From contig JAAFIF010000051.1 of the NCBI GenBank assembly GCA_013298625.1, positions 28,058 to 63,970 on the forward strand: 35,913 nt of DNA, given 5' to 3'. Below are positions 7,583 to 15,847 of the stretch, in pieces. Every line of letters begins with the position of its first letter. Position 1 is the first letter of the stretch. The notes below the pieces were generated by a model. That model saw only the letters and a list, made by a program, of their open reading frames with translations, was not told the DNA's origin and did not search any database. The position numbers were made by a program, and so were the translations under genes. The stretch is from Myxococcales bacterium (GTDB lineage Bacteria; Myxococcota_A; Polyangia; Polyangiales; Ga0077539).

Positions 7583-8935
7583 TCAGCGCTGATCGACGAG
7601 CCGCATCGGCCCGGCGCAAGGGTCTCGGTACCACGCGCCGATCGCGGCCGGCAGCGTGTCGGCGCCGACGCGCGCGGCGGCCCACGTGTCGCGGCGGCTG
7701 ATCAGCACGTGCGTGGTCGTGAAGAACGAAAAGAGCCCGTAGCGCGCATCGAGCGTGGGAAACGCCTGTCGTTTCGCGGCAGCGTAGCGCTGCGCGTACG
7801 CCCGCATCGCGGCGTTTGTCGGGTCGTCGACGCCGAGGTCGCCCAGCTGATTGGCGTCCATCTGCGAGTCGATCACGAGCAACGGGCTGGCGATCTCTTG
7901 CGTCGCGAGCAGGCGCGCGGTGCTGAGGCACGTCGGGTTCATGGCGCCGTAGCGCGCGATGCAGCTCGCGTCGCCGCGGGGGTTCCACGCGGCGAATCGC
8001 GCGCCCGAGGTGGCCCATGGCAGCGTCTCTCCGCTCGCGCTCTCGCGCTGGGTCGCAGGGTCGAACGCCGGGTACGGAACGCTGTACACGCCGTCGGACA
8101 TCGCGACGAAGCGCACGCTCGGCGGCAGCGCGTCGCGCACGTCGTCGGCGTTTGCGAGGGTCCCTGCGCCGCCTGCAGACGACCCCATGAAGAACACCTC
8201 CCGTGTATCTCCGAGCCCGTGCGTGCGCAGCAGCTCCGCGATCGCGTCGCGCACGATGGTGCGCCCGCGAAAGTGCCATCGCGCGAGGTCCGACGCCGGC
8301 GCGCCGGGCGTCGCCGAGCGCTCACCGCTCCAGAGGTCGCTCGAGCAATAGTTCAACTGAACGTAGTTCGCGTCGTAGAAGTCAGGATTCGCGCTGGGAT
8401 CCGCCGACGCGATCCCGGACAAGGTCATGGTCACCGCCTGGCCGTCCGCGCGATTGATGCCCGCCGTGGAGGTGAGCGACTGCGGTCTCGCAGCGCACGT
8501 CTCAGGCGTCACGCAGGATCCGCCGCCTTCGAGATAGATCACCCAGCGTCGCGCGGCGTCGCCTGTTCCCCGGCGCAGAAAGAAGGCCGCCGGTGTCCCG
8601 TCGTTGCATCGCGCGTCGGGATATCGGGCGGCGTCCAGAAAGTGCACGACGACCGCGCCTGGAGCCGGACCGTCGTGGACGAACCGCACGGGCCCCACGG
8701 CGCACGCGCTGCCGTCGCGCGGCGGCGTCGCGTCCTCCGCTGGCGACGCAGCGTCCACCATCGCTGCTGCGTCGACCGGCGACGAAGCCCCGGCTTCCGC
8801 GCTCATTGCGTCACTCGTCGCCTCACTCGTGGCGTCGACTCGCGTCGCGACGCCTCCGCACCCAGCGAGCACGACCGCCGCCGCTCCACACAGAACACGC
8901 CATCGAACACTGCGAGAACCCAGTCGTCGATCCAT
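7583..8935 (-). CDS. Pectinacetylesterase/Notum-family lipoprotein esterase
   Basis: 450 aa. A lipoprotein signal (RWRVLCGAAAVVLAGCGG, lipobox Cys 26) precedes an Ala/Asp/Ser/Pro-rich tether (~30-75) and an alpha/beta-hydrolase domain of the PAE/Notum family: EGGGSC at 136-141, NYCSSDLW at ~196-202, GSSAGG with nucleophile S253, a VIDSQMD acid region (D356/D360), and catalytic H409 in TTTHVL. Family members remove acetyl or other acyl esters from pectin or proteins. Membrane anchoring implies action on an outside substrate. The chosen ATG gives the shortest proper lipoprotein signal; ATG 8962 or GTG 8968 would add about 10 residues. It has no operon partners. Substrate unknown. Confidence 0.92.
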   Translation of the reverse strand: MDRRLGSRSVRWRVLCGAAAVVLAGCGGVATRVDATSEATSDAMSAEAGASSPVDAAAMVDAASPAEDATPPRDGSACAVGPVRFVHDGPAPGAVVVHFLDAARYPDARCNDGTPAAFFLRRGTGDAARRWVIYLEGGGSCVTPETCAARPQSLTSTAGINRADGQAVTMTLSGIASADPSANPDFYDANYVQLNYCSSDLWSGERSATPGAPASDLARWHFRGRTIVRDAIAELLRTHGLGDTREVFFMGSSAGGAGTLANADDVRDALPPSVRFVAMSDGVYSVPYPAFDPATQRESASGETLPWATSGARFAAWNPRGDASCIARYGAMNPTCLSTARLLATQEIASPLLVIDSQMDANQLGDLGVDDPTNAAMRAYAQRYAAAKRQAFPTLDARYGLFSFFTTTHVLISRRDTWAAARVGADTLPAAIGAWYRDPCAGPMRLVDQR

Positions 8936-9316
8936 TGGGCGGACGCGCACAGCAGAAGCCATGCCCACGCCCGATGCGCCGCCTCTCGCGTCGAAGCGCG
9001 CCGATCCGCGCAGTCGCGCGCGAGCCCCCTCGATGAGCTCGATGGACGAGCGGCCGTCGGAGAACGCGCTGCGTGCCCTCCTCTCGGTCGGACGACTCGA
9101 TCGGGCGAAGTTGCCGCGATGGCATCGTCCGGCGCGGTACCGGCCATCGTTGGTGTGTCTCGGTGCAGACTCGGGTCCGCGGCGGCGATGAGGAGTGCAG
9201 TCCGCAGCTCGTCCCCGGCGCGAGCGACCCAGGCTGCGTTTCTCGGGACATCTGCAAGGCGAGCGCTCTCTGCGTGTCGTCCTTCGAACGCGTCGTCGCG
9301 ATCGGGAGAGGCTCGG

Positions 9317-9423
9317 ACCTCCAACGCCAGTCCGTCAGCCGCGCCCCGTCGCGGCGCCGCCGTCCTCGGCCCGTCGCTGCCGCATCACCCCGCGCCGCGC
9401 GATGCGTCTGCCGCTGCGCTCAC
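9317..9423 (+). repeat. Repeat A, copy A4 (truncated core, extended upstream part)
   Basis: The core matches only to the middle: CGCGCCGCGCGATGCGTCTG (ATG 9402) then CCGCTG, after which it diverges. The upstream part from 9317 (ACCTCCAACGCCAGTC, then a CGCCGCCGTC and CGGCCCGT segment) matches the region before copy A5 (11517 on), apart from a ~30-bp indel. So the full unit may be about 140 bp. It lies in the 555-bp gap 8936-9490 between divergent genes. The rest of that gap holds only weak minus-strand coding-like sequence (about 9090-9324) that I do not call. Confidence 0.6.
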
Positions 9424-9490
9424 AACGGACCGTCGCCGTCACGCTTCAGCGCCGTCCTTCACGCGGCTGTGCCACAGTCTCGCCCTCGCG

Positions 9491-10339
9491 ATGAAGCCGA
9501 AGAAGCTCGACGTTCTCATGCTGCGCTACGGCGACGGGGCGTGCTCGTCGCTGCAGTTTCTCTCGGATGCGCGGCTCGCGTTTGGCTATCGCTCGAGCGA
9601 TGACGGCCCGACGAAGGGCTTCGTCCTCGACCTGACGAGCGGCGAGTTTATCGAGACGGCCAGCGCGCCGCACGAATCATGGGGGCGGGTCGGCTATGCG
9701 AGCGCGGTCGGGACGGTCGCTGCGGTGATCGCCGAAGGGATGCGTGGGATCGAGCTGCGATCGCTGGCCGCGGAGGTCGCAGCGCGCGAAGTCGCCGAAG
9801 ACATGCAGCAGGCGAACGAACTTCGGACGCGCTCACAGCTGCGTCAGACGATCACGCGAACAGGGACGATGCCGCTGCTTCGCTTGACAGACGACGGCGA
9901 GGCGCTCTGGTTCAGCGCGACCTCGGCGCTCAAGCGCGTGGACGTGGCGAGCGGCAAAGTGCTCAGGACGTATTCGTGCTTCGACCGCGTGACGCTGCTC
10001 GTCGAGCGAGGAGCGCTGCTCGTCGCGCACAGCAAAGAGGGGCTGCTGCATTTCTTCGACGCGCGAAGCGCGGCGCCGCTGGTGTACCTGCGCTTCACGT
10101 TGCGTGGCTGGATCGCGTTTCGTAGCGACGGCGCGTGGGACGCGTCCGAAGAGAACACGCGCGGCGTCGAGCTGTCGTGGAAGGACTCGCGCAGCGCGGC
10201 GTTCGTCCCCGGCGTCGGCTTCGGCGTGCTCGAGAACAACCAGCTTCCGTTGGTCCAGGTTCAGCCCGCGATCGGCGGTCGATCGCCCGGCTTGCTGGCT
10301 CGATCCCTCAGCGGCGCGCTCGTCGGCGAGCAACGCTGA
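9491..10339 (+). CDS. WD40/propeller-like hypothetical protein
   Basis: 282 aa cytoplasmic protein (no signal) built of repeated strands: LRYGDGACSSLQFLSDARLA, LLRLTDDGEALWFSATSALK, TLLVERGALLVAHSKEGLLH. Near the C-terminus, GWIAFRSDGAWDASE closely resembles the segment (W-[IV]-x-[WY]-[TR]-x-[DE]-G-x-[YW]-D-[AG]-S) that follows WD40 repeats in many caspase-associated and WD40 bacterial proteins. It is therefore probably a small or degenerate propeller. No catalytic domain is present. The ATG at 9491 fits the start of the coding-like sequence, but no Shine-Dalgarno is visible. It converges on the lipoprotein at 10399-11481 with 59 bp between. Confidence 0.75.
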   Translation: MKPKKLDVLMLRYGDGACSSLQFLSDARLAFGYRSSDDGPTKGFVLDLTSGEFIETASAPHESWGRVGYASAVGTVAAVIAEGMRGIELRSLAAEVAAREVAEDMQQANELRTRSQLRQTITRTGTMPLLRLTDDGEALWFSATSALKRVDVASGKVLRTYSCFDRVTLLVERGALLVAHSKEGLLHFFDARSAAPLVYLRFTLRGWIAFRSDGAWDASEENTRGVELSWKDSRSAAFVPGVGFGVLENNQLPLVQVQPAIGGRSPGLLARSLSGALVGEQR

Positions 10340-10398
10340 AGACGCGATCGAAGCGCCCGCGGCCACGCTGCCGAGGGACAGCGCTCTCGTCGCTCTTG

Positions 10399-11481
10399 CT
10401 ACCGAGCCGCGCGCGGCGCGATGGGCGCGGTCGAGATCTCGAGGTCGTCCAGGTCGACCACCGCGCGGGCCGTGGGATCGCTGTGCGCGGTGATCCCGAG
10501 CTCGACCCGCGCGAGCACGCTGTCGGGAACGGGCAGCGTCCGCCCACGCACGCTGAGCACCTGCTGAGCGTCCTGCCACAGCTCGATCAGCCCCTGCGAC
10601 GTCTCTGCGAGCGAGTAGTGCACGGTGAGTCGCACCCAGCGACCGCTGGGAAACTGCACGCGGCTCGCCGCGGGCTGACGGTACGTCGGCTTGTCCGCCC
10701 ACTTGAGCTCGACGGCCAGCGAGCCATCGTCCAGCCAGATGATCCTGGGCCCTGGGCCCAACGAGATGATGTCGCTCTCCAGGTCGAAGAAGGTCAGCGG
10801 CCGCCCCTCGACGACGCGCACCGAGAACGCGACCCACACGTCGTCGCCACGGACAAAGTGCGCCAGCGTGGTCTCGATCGACGCCTTGCCGGTGATCATG
10901 TCCGGCGCGCGCGGCGACGACGTAAAGCGCAGGGCGCGCGCCCCCTCGGCGGCGTCCGCCGTGAGCGGGTCGATCCTGCTGTCGCGAAAGTCACAGGTGC
11001 CCGCGAGCAGGCAGTTCTGCAGCGCTACGTACGCAGGGACGTCCCGCGCCGCGGGCGACTGGAGCGTCAGGCTCGTGAAGGCGCGCGCGGGCGTGAGCAG
11101 CTCGCGCACGTGGGAGAGGCCCTCGAAGCCTTCGCGCCATGTGCGTCGCACTTCGTAGCGCTGACCGTCGCCGGCGGTGCGGTACACCCGGCAATCCTCG
11201 ACGACGAACGTGCGCTCGAACCAGTCGGCGTCGTACAAGCGCTCGGCGAACTCGAGCCGCCCGTCGCGCAAGACGAAGGCATCGCCGCGATCGACGTGTC
11301 CGAGCAGCGTTCCATCGTCGGTGCGCACCTCGAACGGCGCCGTCGGAACCGCGGGAACGAGCGGGCAGTTCGGTCGAGGCGCAGGCTCGATCACCGGCGG
11401 GCGCGACGGCGCGCACGCGGCAAAGACCGCGAACACCGATCCCACCACACACGCATTCAACCGAGCACCGATCGTCCGCAT
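10399..11481 (-). CDS. Lipoprotein with heparin-lyase-like (polysaccharide lyase) jelly-roll domain
   Basis: 360 aa. MRTIGARLNACVVGSVFAVF followed by AAC gives a lipoprotein signal with acceptor Cys ~23, then a Pro-rich linker. Residues ~150-355 have the strand pattern of the PF14099-type polysaccharide lyase/concanavalin fold: GDDVWVAFSVRVVEG, GPGPRIIWLDDGSLAVELKW, VQFPSGRWVRLTVHYSLAET, GLIELWQDAQQVLSVRGRTL, and a terminal DDLEIS strand. Such proteins cleave uronic-acid polysaccharides; here the lyase catalytic residues cannot be confirmed, so binding only is possible. The start was chosen for the lipobox. It stands alone and converges with the gene at 9491. Confidence 0.7.
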   Translation of the reverse strand: MRTIGARLNACVVGSVFAVFAACAPSRPPVIEPAPRPNCPLVPAVPTAPFEVRTDDGTLLGHVDRGDAFVLRDGRLEFAERLYDADWFERTFVVEDCRVYRTAGDGQRYEVRRTWREGFEGLSHVRELLTPARAFTSLTLQSPAARDVPAYVALQNCLLAGTCDFRDSRIDPLTADAAEGARALRFTSSPRAPDMITGKASIETTLAHFVRGDDVWVAFSVRVVEGRPLTFFDLESDIISLGPGPRIIWLDDGSLAVELKWADKPTYRQPAASRVQFPSGRWVRLTVHYSLAETSQGLIELWQDAQQVLSVRGRTLPVPDSVLARVELGITAHSDPTARAVVDLDDLEISTAPIAPRAAR

Positions 11482-11516
11482 CGGCGCATGATACCGGACG
11501 CGCGCATTCGCGCTGT

Positions 11517-11671
11517 ACCTCCAACGCCAGTCACGCCGCCACGCGTCCGCAGCCGACAACACGATCACCCGTTGCCTCGCCGCCGTCGTCGGCCCGTGGC
11601 TGCCGTGTCGCGTGCGTCACGCTGCGCTGCACGATGCGCTTGCCACTGTTTTCACTGGCGATCCTGTGTTG
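11517..11671 (+). repeat. Repeat A, copy A5 (long form)
   Basis: The core CGCTGCACGATGCGCTTGCC then ACTGTTTTCACTGGCGATCC (ATG 11634) reads MRLPLFSLAILC. It is preceded from 11517 by a segment shared with copy A4, starting ACCTCCAACGCCAGTC. The whole lies in the gap 11482-11996 upstream of one minus-strand gene and beyond the 3' end of another. Confidence 0.75.
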
Positions 11672-11704
11672 GAGCAGCTTTCCACAACAGACTCGAACCA
11701 GCGC

Positions 11705-11863
11705 TCAGCGTCCGCCCGACTCTGCCCGAAGCTCTTCCGTAAACGCGGCGAAGTCATCGCTCGACGCGGCAAGAAACCGCACCCACGAGCCCACTGAAGC
11801 CTCACGAAGCAGCGCGCCAGCGAGCGCCTCCACCCGCGGTCCCACGTCGGTAAGCGTCGCACC
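11705..11863 (-). pseudogene. Probable gene remnant downstream of 11997-12986
   Basis: The minus frame ending at 11705 reads GATLTDVGPRVEALAGALLR followed by EASVGSWVRFLAASSDDFAA and FTEELRAESGGR. It has the amphipathic helix pattern of a real C-terminus. No credible start lies upstream: the frame runs back under the end of the gene at 11997 and turns Arg/Ser-rich. It may be the decayed tail of that gene, which may once have been longer, or of a lost neighbour. Function unknown. Confidence 0.3.
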
Positions 11864-11996
11864 GCACGCTCCACCGCGCGTCGGCGCCGCTGCGATCTGC
11901 GCGGCGCGCGACGAAGGTGACGAGCGAGTCGGCGAGCGGCGCGGGGTGTCTTTGCTTCGCCGCGCGGACAGAGCGCAGAGGCTGCGTCGCGTCCGG

Positions 11997-12986
11997 TCAC
12001 TCGTCGAACGAGCTCTCTGTCCGCTCGTCGCTCTCGTCGAGCGCGCGTTGCAGCGCATCCAACCCGAGCTGTTTCGCGAGAGACGCGTCTTCTCTCGCCG
12101 AGTCTCTTCCGAGCTGCGACCAGCGCGCGTCTCCGCGGTAATGCAGAAGCTCTGCGCGCATCGCGTCGCTCTGCCTGTGCGCGAGCAACTCGCTCGCGAG
12201 CGCCTCGACGCGCGCCCACTCGTTGCGCCACAGCAACACTCCCAGCGCGACGCGAAACATCGCGCGATCGGTGGGCCGTTCTCGAAGCAGCTCCGTCGCG
12301 CGTCCGAGCGCGTCGTTGCGGTTCTGTTGCAGCGCGGTCACCCTCACCCGCAGCGCTCGCTCTTCGAAGCTCGCGTTGGGCTCGCTCGGTCCGATGGTCT
12401 CTGCGGCGACGCTCCAGAGGTTGGTGTCGCGACACGTCGCGCGGTCGACCATCGAGAGCTCATCGAGGTTGTTCTCTACCGCGTGCAAGAGCGCGCTCGC
12501 CGCGAGATACGGCAGCAGCTCGTCGTCGCAGTCCACGAGAGCGCGATCTCTCGCGGCGATGATCGAATCGACGTTGGTTGCATCGGCGCCGCGACCGATG
12601 CGTGACGCGAGCTCGCTCCACTGCGAGCGGCGCAGCACCACGCCGAGCTGACCGATGTCTGCCACGAACACCGGGCCGGGCGCGGTCGCGTCGATCTCTG
12701 CGAGCACCTCTCGGCAGCGATCAGTCACTTGATAGATCGCAGACTCGACGCGGACGGCGAGGTCGAACGGAGGGAGCGCGGCTTCGCAAACACTCGTGCC
12801 CCGCGAGACCGCGTCGATGACGCGCGCGCCCGGCGAGCCAAACGGGGCGAACAACTGCCCTGCCAGCGATCGAGTGCGATCGTCCGGCGCGAAGCCTGCC
12901 CACGATGCGAGGCGCTCGAGGTTGGTGTCTTGGTCGGGGTGGTACTTGAACGTGAACCCTGCGGTTCCTCGGACGTAGCGGCCCAT
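11997..12986 (-). CDS. Hypothetical TPR-like protein (329 aa)
   Basis: Starts MGRYVRGTAGFTFKYHPDQD, with no signal peptide. The N-terminal half (to ~110) is mixed (LASWAGFAPDDRTRSLAGQL, VRVESAIYQVTDRCREVLAE). The middle carries a short alpha/beta segment (GPVFVADIGQLGVVL). The C-terminal third is helical with tetratricopeptide-like spacing: RNDALGRATELLRERPTDRA, MFRVALGVLLWRNEWARVEA, ALASELLAHRQSDAMRAELL. The family was not recognised. A protein-interaction role is suggested by the helices only. The ATG was chosen because sequence upstream turns Arg/Ser-rich. It is divergent from DUF2330 at 13234 across a 247-bp space in which I see no clear promoter. Confidence 0.78.
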   Translation of the reverse strand: MGRYVRGTAGFTFKYHPDQDTNLERLASWAGFAPDDRTRSLAGQLFAPFGSPGARVIDAVSRGTSVCEAALPPFDLAVRVESAIYQVTDRCREVLAEIDATAPGPVFVADIGQLGVVLRRSQWSELASRIGRGADATNVDSIIAARDRALVDCDDELLPYLAASALLHAVENNLDELSMVDRATCRDTNLWSVAAETIGPSEPNASFEERALRVRVTALQQNRNDALGRATELLRERPTDRAMFRVALGVLLWRNEWARVEALASELLAHRQSDAMRAELLHYRGDARWSQLGRDSAREDASLAKQLGLDALQRALDESDERTESSFDE

Positions 12987-13233
12987 GGATGGTGGGCGAG
13001 ACTCTACCGGAGCGCGAGGGGCGCGCTGAAGTCGCGCCAGTGTGGTGCGACGAGGGAGCACGGTCTCGAAGCGGAGCACGGGCGCTGCCGCTTTGCGCTG
13101 ACGTCGTTCGCAGCGGCAACGAGACGTCGCCGACAAAGCTGACACAGACCTCGCAGATTCACCTCGCAACGACCCCGCAGAGGGCGAGAGACGCGAGCCA
13201 ACGAGCGGCGAGCCACGTACAGTGGCACCAACG

Positions 13234-14301
13234 ATGAAGCCAACGCTGCAACGACAGGCGGACCGCGATGCCTTCGACCCGCGAGATTGGCTCGACCGTG
13301 CATTGGCGGCGACGAAGCGCTCGAACACGTTCGGCCGCCGCGGCGCGATGGCGCTTCATGCGGTCGCGGCGCTGCTCGTTTGCTGCGGCGCGCTCGTGTC
13401 CGATCGCAAGCCGACGCACGCGTGCGCGATGGCCGTCTCGCGCACCGTAGCGATGCCGCTCATCGAAGGAGAAGAAGCGCTGATCGTTTGGGACCCGACC
13501 ACACAAATGGAGCACTTCGTTCGGCGCGCGAACTTCGGTGGCGCGCGCGGGCCGTTCGGCTTCATCGTTCCGACGCCGTCTCAACCGCAACTGCACGAGG
13601 CCGACGATCGCGTGTTTTCGCTGCTCGCGGACTTGTACACAGCGCCCGTCGCACCGTCGGCCCGTCGTAGTCGCTCGGCAGGGGGACTCGCGGGCAGCGA
13701 CGCCGTATCCAACTCAGTGCAAGTCGTGGCCACCGCGCGCGTCGCGGGCCTCGACGCGACCGTTCTTCGCGCGACCGACGCGCGAGCGCTGGCCAGCTGG
13801 CTCGGCAACAACGGCTTCGACTCTCGGCCCGCGCTCGCCAACTGGCTTCGTCCGTACACGACGGGCACCTGGCACGTCACTGCGTTTCGCTATGTCGGAG
13901 CGACGGGAATCGCTGATTTCGGCGCGCGTGCGGTGCGCTTGTCGTTTCGCACAGACCGGCCGTTCTATCCGTACGCCGAGCCCGACGATCAACGTCCTTC
14001 GCGCGGTGCGCGTCGCGCGGCTCGCCCGTTTCGCGTGAGCGTGATCACCGCGCATCGTGTGGCAGGGACCGTCGCCGGACGACCTTGGCAAGCGCGCGTC
14101 GCGTTCGCCGAGCGCCGCTCGCTGCGAGCAGTGCTCACGTCGGTGATCCCCGAGTCGACGGCGGACGCATTGTGGATGACCACGTTCGACGAATCGAACT
14201 CCGTTCGAGGCGCCGGAGACCTGTGGTTTGCGAGGGCGTCCGCCCAAACCAACGTCGCTCCGAGCGTGGCGCGCGTCGCCAATCCGCTGCTCGCGTTTTG
14301 A
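13234..14301 (+). CDS. DUF2330-family exported protein
   Basis: 355 aa. After a cytoplasmic N-terminus, residues ~38-64 (MALHAVAALLVCCGALVSDR, then KPTHACAMA) form a signal/anchor ending at the conserved Cys. Then follow the DUF2330 signatures: EEALIVWDPTTQMEHFVRRA, NFGGARGPFGFIVPTPSQPQ, and a VFSLLADLY helix. The function of DUF2330 is unknown; members are exported and common in myxobacteria and actinobacteria. The ATG at 13234 is used, but GTG 13222 or ATG 13348 are possible, the last giving a more typical signal peptide. I see no C-terminal membrane segment. It converges with the cytochrome gene over a probable hairpin terminator. Confidence 0.88.
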   Translation: MKPTLQRQADRDAFDPRDWLDRALAATKRSNTFGRRGAMALHAVAALLVCCGALVSDRKPTHACAMAVSRTVAMPLIEGEEALIVWDPTTQMEHFVRRANFGGARGPFGFIVPTPSQPQLHEADDRVFSLLADLYTAPVAPSARRSRSAGGLAGSDAVSNSVQVVATARVAGLDATVLRATDARALASWLGNNGFDSRPALANWLRPYTTGTWHVTAFRYVGATGIADFGARAVRLSFRTDRPFYPYAEPDDQRPSRGARRAARPFRVSVITAHRVAGTVAGRPWQARVAFAERRSLRAVLTSVIPESTADALWMTTFDESNSVRGAGDLWFARASAQTNVAPSVARVANPLLAF

Positions 14302-14328
14302 TCGCACGCGGCGGACGAATGGCGAGAC

Positions 14329-14345
14329 CACCGCCGGCGGCGGTG
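14329..14345. terminator. Hairpin between convergent genes
   Basis: CACCGCCG and CGGCGGTG form a perfect 8-bp GC-only stem around a single G (so about a 7-bp stem in practice), in the 53-bp space between the convergent DUF2330 and cytochrome genes. There is no T-run, so it is at best a non-canonical bidirectional terminator. Confidence 0.4.
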
Positions 14346-14354
14346 ATCGACCCG

Positions 14355-14867
14355 TCACGACGGCGCCACGACGCCCATCGTTCGCAGGTAGTCGATCAAC
14401 GCTGGCATCGAGGCTTCGGGCAGCGTGCGCTCGTCGATGGCGGGCATCGCGCCGCGCGCGCCGGTGCCTCCTTCGCGAATCAGCCGACGCAGCGCCGCCT
14501 CGCTCAGACCGTTGCCGCCCAGCGATCCGGCCGGAGGAACGTGCCACATTGCGCTGTGGCACGGACCACACACGCGAAAGAACGTCGTGCTTCCCGCGGC
14601 AGAGCTCGGTGTTGGAGTCGCCGTTGCGACCGTCGCTTGCGCGTCGGGTAGCGCGACTTGCGCGTCGGGTGGCGCGACCGTCGCGGGCGCAGGACTTCGA
14701 TCGACCACGATGGTTCGAGCAGCCTGCGCGTCGCGCGTTGCGCATCCCAGCGCCGAGATCGAAATGATCCCGAGCGCAGCCGCGCCGAGGCCGGCCCTTC
14801 GTCGCCGCGAGCGAACGCGGCCATCGTGAACTCTGTCGGTGAGAACCAGGCGGACGGGTGTTGGCAT
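14355..14867 (-). CDS. c-type cytochrome lipoprotein
   Basis: 170 aa. The signal is LGAAALGIISISALGC, with lipobox Cys 42 after an Arg-rich n-region. An Ala/Pro/Thr linker (50-92) follows and contains a 21-bp DNA duplication (PDAQ repeated). A compact monohaem domain comes next: FFRVCGPCHSAMWHV with the haem-binding C100-x2-C103-H104, and GAMPAIDE with M141 as the likely axial ligand, then ASMPALIDYLRTM as the closing helix. It would carry electrons at the periplasmic face of a membrane. The start was chosen to give a normal signal; the frame opens upstream to a TTG at 14948. No redox partner is adjacent. Confidence 0.88.
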   Translation of the reverse strand: MPTPVRLVLTDRVHDGRVRSRRRRAGLGAAALGIISISALGCATRDAQAARTIVVDRSPAPATVAPPDAQVALPDAQATVATATPTPSSAAGSTTFFRVCGPCHSAMWHVPPAGSLGGNGLSEAALRRLIREGGTGARGAMPAIDERTLPEASMPALIDYLRTMGVVAPS

Positions 14868-15217
14868 CGCTGCGTGGCTCCATCGTCGCAGCAGCGCGGC
14901 GCCGCGCCAACACCGCGACGGCGATGTGAGGAGCTTGTGAGTCCGCAACGAGCATGGCGGACGCCCCGTGAATGGGGGGGCGCTTCGTCGCCGCGAAGCG
15001 CGTCGCCGTCTCGTCTCCGTCGATCTTCAAGACCTCCGCGCGCTCGGCGCGCACCGCCGAGTCGTCGTGATGGTCCGAGCGCAAACGCGGGCCGCGCGAG
15101 GTGCACGCCGATGAGCGTTGGACGCCTGCTCGCGCCGGTGGCACTCATTTCTACGCGGCATTTCGCAGGGCAAAATCCGTACGTTTCCTATACAGTGAGA
15201 AGCTTGGGGGGATCGCG
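14868..15217. other. Intergenic region, 350 bp, divergent cytochrome/lipoprotein genes
   Basis: It must hold two divergent promoters. TATACA at 15189-15194 could be a -10 element for the gene at 15218, but I see no good -35 at normal spacing. No repeat, hairpin or coding-like sequence stands out otherwise. Confidence 0.3.
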
Positions 15218-15595
15218 ATGAATACGCGGATCGCGATTGCGCTTATCGTGTTGTTTGCCTCTTCGGGCTGCGGCACTTCGCCGAGCACGTGCGCGTGCCA
15301 CGTGGTGCGAGTGCTCTCGATGGGCAACGACTCGCCGATCAACGACGCGACGATCCCGTACGTCTCTCCCGCGCAGCCGCCGGGGACGGGAGTGTTCTTG
15401 CCGTCTGCGGGGTCGTACGCGCTCGGCGGGCCGACGTGCTTTCGTGGCGTCGTGACCTTTCGCGTCGAGCATTCGGCGTACGTGTCCCAAGACGTGACGG
15501 TGACGATCACGCGTGATGTCGCGGGAGCGTCTGACCAGGCGTGCAGGAGCAATCCGCCGCTCGATCCGCTGGTTGTTCGGCTGCTTCCACCGTAG
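15218..15595 (+). CDS. Small hypothetical lipoprotein (125 aa)
   Basis: MNTRIAIALIVLFASSGCGT is a short lipoprotein signal with lipobox ASSGC (acceptor Cys 18). GGGGGGA lies 5 nt upstream of the ATG, supporting the start. The mature part has four further cysteines close to the N-terminus or mid-domain (CACHVVRVLSM, GGPTCFRGVV) and ends in strands (FRVEHSAYVSQDVTVTITRD, DPLVVRLLPP). It looks like a small beta-sandwich such as a carboxypeptidase-regulatory-like or Ig-like fold, but no family is recognised. It stands alone, followed by a 252-bp gap. Confidence 0.75.
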   Translation: MNTRIAIALIVLFASSGCGTSPSTCACHVVRVLSMGNDSPINDATIPYVSPAQPPGTGVFLPSAGSYALGGPTCFRGVVTFRVEHSAYVSQDVTVTITRDVAGASDQACRSNPPLDPLVVRLLPP

Positions 15596-15778
15596 CGAGC
15601 ACGAGCGATGTGACGATCGACCAGAGCCGATCGCCCCCGACGGTCCGCCAGCAGTCCACGTCGTCGTGAACCGCGCGCCCATGGAACGGGAGCGCTGCGC
15701 ATCACGTGACCGCCGTCGATCCAGCGCGCGTCGCTCGTCGACGGCGTAGCGCGCCAGACGAGCGGCAGGCCGCGCATC

Positions 15779-15815
15779 CCGACGCGATCCACCTTTGTTT
15801 TCGCAAGAGATACTC
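15779..15815 (+). repeat. Possible degenerate repeat A (A7)
   Basis: GACGCGATCCACCTTTGTTT then TCGCAAGAGATACTC aligns with the repeat A core (GATGCG...TTTTC.C..G.GATACT), closest to copy A3. It lies 33 bp beyond the 3' end of the minus-strand sigma factor gene, in the gap 15596-15847, which has no gene. Confidence 0.3.
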
Positions 15816-15847
15816 GATCTGCGCGACGCGACAGCGGGACGCGCGCT

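Noticed and set aside
9090..9324. Minus-strand coding-like stretch upstream of the esterase
   Set aside because: Only a TTG start, mixed codon third positions, and it merges into the antisense of other sequence; not enough support.
7448..9490. Plus-strand frame continuous with the WD40-like gene
   Set aside because: Runs antisense through the pectinacetylesterase gene, Arg-rich and low in coding character; only the part from 9491 is kept.
15600..15792. Minus-strand frame starting MDRVGMRGLPLVWRAT in the gap after the 125-aa lipoprotein
   Set aside because: Soon becomes antisense to the lipoprotein gene; no domain or ribosome binding site.
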